This document shows, piece by piece, positions 61,781 to 64,000 of a stretch of DNA of 64,000 nucleotides. Made by a program: the position numbers and the translations under genes. Each line of letters opens with the position of its first letter. Position 1 is the first letter of the stretch. Source of the DNA: Rhizodiscina lignyota (lineage: Eukaryota; Ascomycota; Dothideomycetes; Aulographales; Rhizodiscinaceae); contig ML978128.1 in the NCBI GenBank assembly GCA_010015805.1, positions 1-64,000 of the forward strand, read 5' to 3'. Below the pieces are notes generated by a model. It was not told the origin of the DNA. It ran no database searches and saw only the letters and a list, made by a program, of their open reading frames with translations.

Positions 61781-63619
61781 CTACAGGCTCGCTCTTTCCT
61801 CAAGCGTGAAAAGATTTCTACCTTTCTTTTCTGGGTCTCCTTTCACCCAGCCTTTCCGCCCGATGGGCTCTTTGGTTCTGCTTGTTAGCTCGGTCAATGT
61901 CCTCGCGTCGCCATGATTTGCCAGGAAGCGGTGACCGGATTTCGTCAGTCTTCCAATTATATATCCTCGTAACGGTGCTCCATCTCTATCGAACTCGACT
62001 GTATATGTCTAGATCGCATAAGCCCCAGATTGGTCCTCAAGGTTGCTTGCAAGTGCACTTACCTCGATCGTTGCTTCGCCATCTGGCGATAGCTCTATTT
62101 CTGGAGCTGTCACGTCCTCCACATGCGCTGGCAAAGGATTCTTGTCTGGATATGGCCCGTTCCTGCGAGGACTGGATGAGAGACAGATGATATGCTGGTA
62201 GGTGATGACGCCTCCATTCGCTAGCACAAGACCATTGCGACCTGCTCCCTTCCGAAGCTGGCGTACCATCTCTGTGAGAGACTGCATATCACTTAGTTCG
62301 AGATTGCGGCTTGTTGTATGTATGGAACTTACGTGCATGGAGTAGTTATTTCCTGCGCCTCCGAACGATGTCAAACCACCAAGTAATGTAATCGGCTTCT
62401 GTGGATCAGTGATAGATAGCCCGAGATGGTTGCAAGCCAGCTTCGGAACGATCGGAAAGCACCTGTATATGCAATGAGCCTGTATTCTGTAGGTAAACGT
62501 ATCGCGCTACGAACGAATAAAAATCGTGCAAGTCGATTTCGTCTTTTGTCAATCCAGACACGTCGAGGGCAGCATCTATTGATCTCGAAATGCATGGGGC
62601 ACTGTAGTAGTTCGGGCGCTCCCAGACTACATCCCTGATTAGCTCTCACATCCGGAACGAGGAAGTGCAAGCGGAATAGCTAACAGTTGGCTGAATCACT
62701 TGTACCGGCACCTCCCAGGGGATATATCCATTTCGATTCAGGAATACCAATCTGCCTGGCGTGCTCCGTCGATGTTAACAGACATGCGCCCGCGATATTT
62801 ACCGTGTTGAAAGCGTTCATTAAAAGAGGATCTGCTACCATGTCAGCTACCAATGCCATTCACATGGGCCCAACTGCACTCACAGGGGAAGCAAATCATT
62901 CTGTTCCTCTTTGTCACCTTGCTGATTGACTCTGCGGTTTCCGTAGGCTGACCATAGCTCCATGCATAAGGATTCTTCTCAGCCACTTTAGCAAAATCAC
63001 CGTAGAGCTTCCCCGATTCGCAATCGTTCTCCTGAATTGACTGTCCTCGATGTGCTCGGAATCCATTCTCGTAGAGAGGGTACACATGTATTGGCGCACC
63101 AATCGAATGTATCGCGCCCAGATTGGTGCCCAAGTCGCGAGCGGTGGGAGAGAAGACTCCTTTAACGTCCTCTTCCAACCTTGTCCACCCAGGCGGCGGC
63201 AGCTTCCCTGCCTTAGCGCATGCCGTCAAACTAGCAAGAGCTTCTCCGCCTATGAGTAAGGCGACCTTGCACTCCCCCTGAGCAACCCTTCTTGCAGCTT
63301 CGTCGAACAACTTCCCAGGTTGACTGCCGGCATGAGCACTTAATGACTTGTGCTTGATTGTTGAGTCCACCAAGAGCTTCTCTGCCAGTAGCCCTGGGAG
63401 GTCAGGATATGGCCAGGTCCATGATCGGACGACATCGATGCTGTCGATGGCCGCACGAAGCCGCTTTTGCTCTGAAACTTTGAGGCCGGTGTCACGGATC
63501 GCCAAGTTGATGGCCCGAAGCATCAAAGTCAGGGGTTCGATGGCATCTTCAACTTTGGTCGAGCGGTTTTTGAAGTCTCCTACTCCGACTACGATCGGTG
63601 TGGCTCTTTTGCCGGACAT
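61781..63619 (-). CDS. Thiolase-like (SCP-x type) acetyl-CoA acyltransferase
   Basis: Six exons (63619-62884, 62831-62685, 62626-62515, 62462-62333, 62281-62063, 62008-61781) give 523 aa. The start is MSGKRATPIVVGVGDFKNRS. Joined blocks are FPYPLLMNAFNTVNIAGACL, SANFWERPNYYSAPCISRSI, DEIDLHDFYSCFPIVPKLAC, GGLTSFGGAGNNYSMH and IETYTVEFDRDGAPLRGYII. This is the layout of fungal thiolase-like proteins with a C-terminal OB-type domain (ETYTV...LANHGD). Donors are mostly standard; intron 2 uses GTTAGC and intron 3 GTTCGT. I could not place the usual N-terminal active-site cysteine, so a true thiolase reaction is uncertain. Confidence 0.87.
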
Positions 63620-64000
63620 TTTGTAGAGGTACTTTTGTGAATGTCAATGAGGGGGTTTGCATGTCACGATAAGTGTTTTGAATAGAGGCTTGGGTATGGA
63701 TGGATGAATACCACCGGAGACAAACTGAAAAAGTGAAAGGAACAGAAAAGAGCTTCTCAGTCTTTTCATGAAATGCGTTCAGTCATCATGCTTTTCGGAG
63801 TGATGTCGAGTGGAGGCAGCCGCTCAGATATGAGCTTCAACGCGCATTTGCCGAGGCAATCTTGCAACCCCTTTGCACGTCCGCCTTACCATCAGGCGAC
63901 GATGGGAATCGGGAAGGATACAGGAATCAGGCGTTTATTAAGTACACATCTCAGCTTGTTGACGAAGATGTAGGAGAGTGGAGTATATCTTTAAACACGT
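63620..64000. promoter_or_regulatory. Upstream of the thiolase-like gene, to window end
   Basis: The left part should be the thiolase-like promoter. A plus-strand frame from 63773 is open for 66 codons without a family match. Nothing else is supported. Confidence 0.35.

Overview
This window is nuclear DNA from a filamentous ascomycete (Pezizomycotina), most likely a Dothideomycete. The grounds are short 47-90 nt GT-AG introns, a HET-domain gene, a HacA gene carrying an unconventional Ire1-type intron, a DASH subunit (Duo1), Def1, an Hmt1-type ABC transporter and the fungus-specific xanthine dioxygenase XanA. The class-level placement is inference. Genes are densely packed on both strands. I saw no rRNA, no convincing tRNA, no CRISPR array and no virus-derived or LTR element.

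Layout. 0-1.5 kb: the 3' end of a truncated gene, a decayed minus-strand gene made of five 165-bp (55-codon) tandem repeats, and two inverted repeats. 1.5-13 kb: BRF1 (Pol III initiation), a fungal protein usually mislabelled acetylserotonin methyltransferase-like, HGH1 (eEF2 folding), MCM10 (replication initiation) and RNase H2 subunit B. 13-26 kb: a HET-domain protein, a two-pass membrane protein, an Hmt1-like vacuolar ABC transporter, DUO1, and two uncharacterised fungal proteins. 26-34 kb: succinate-semialdehyde dehydrogenase, galactokinase, a 2EXR/F-box-like protein and dolichol-phosphate mannose synthase. 34-41 kb: a DUF6589-like relic, a second F-box-like gene, a Pch1-type P-TEFb cyclin and an F-box/LRR-like protein. 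A 3.3-kb stretch without a recognisable gene follows.

44-58 kb: an uncharacterised protein, DEF1, a close paralogue of the 31-kb 2EXR gene, a trans-aconitate methyltransferase with a possible mitochondrial leader, a broken third 2EXR copy, about 3 kb of degraded sequence, then HacA. 58-64 kb: a 73-aa hydrophilic protein, XanA, a divergently transcribed cyclin and a six-exon thiolase-like gene. The promoter shared by XanA and the cyclin holds an exact TCGG-N6-CCGA motif, the published UaY site for purine-utilisation genes, with GATA sites nearby.

Most genes are unrelated housekeeping genes arranged individually; there is no biosynthetic cluster. Exon structures were derived by hand. Each was checked for reading-frame closure (total coding length divisible by three) and for protein-family continuity across junctions. 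Start codons were restricted to ATG.
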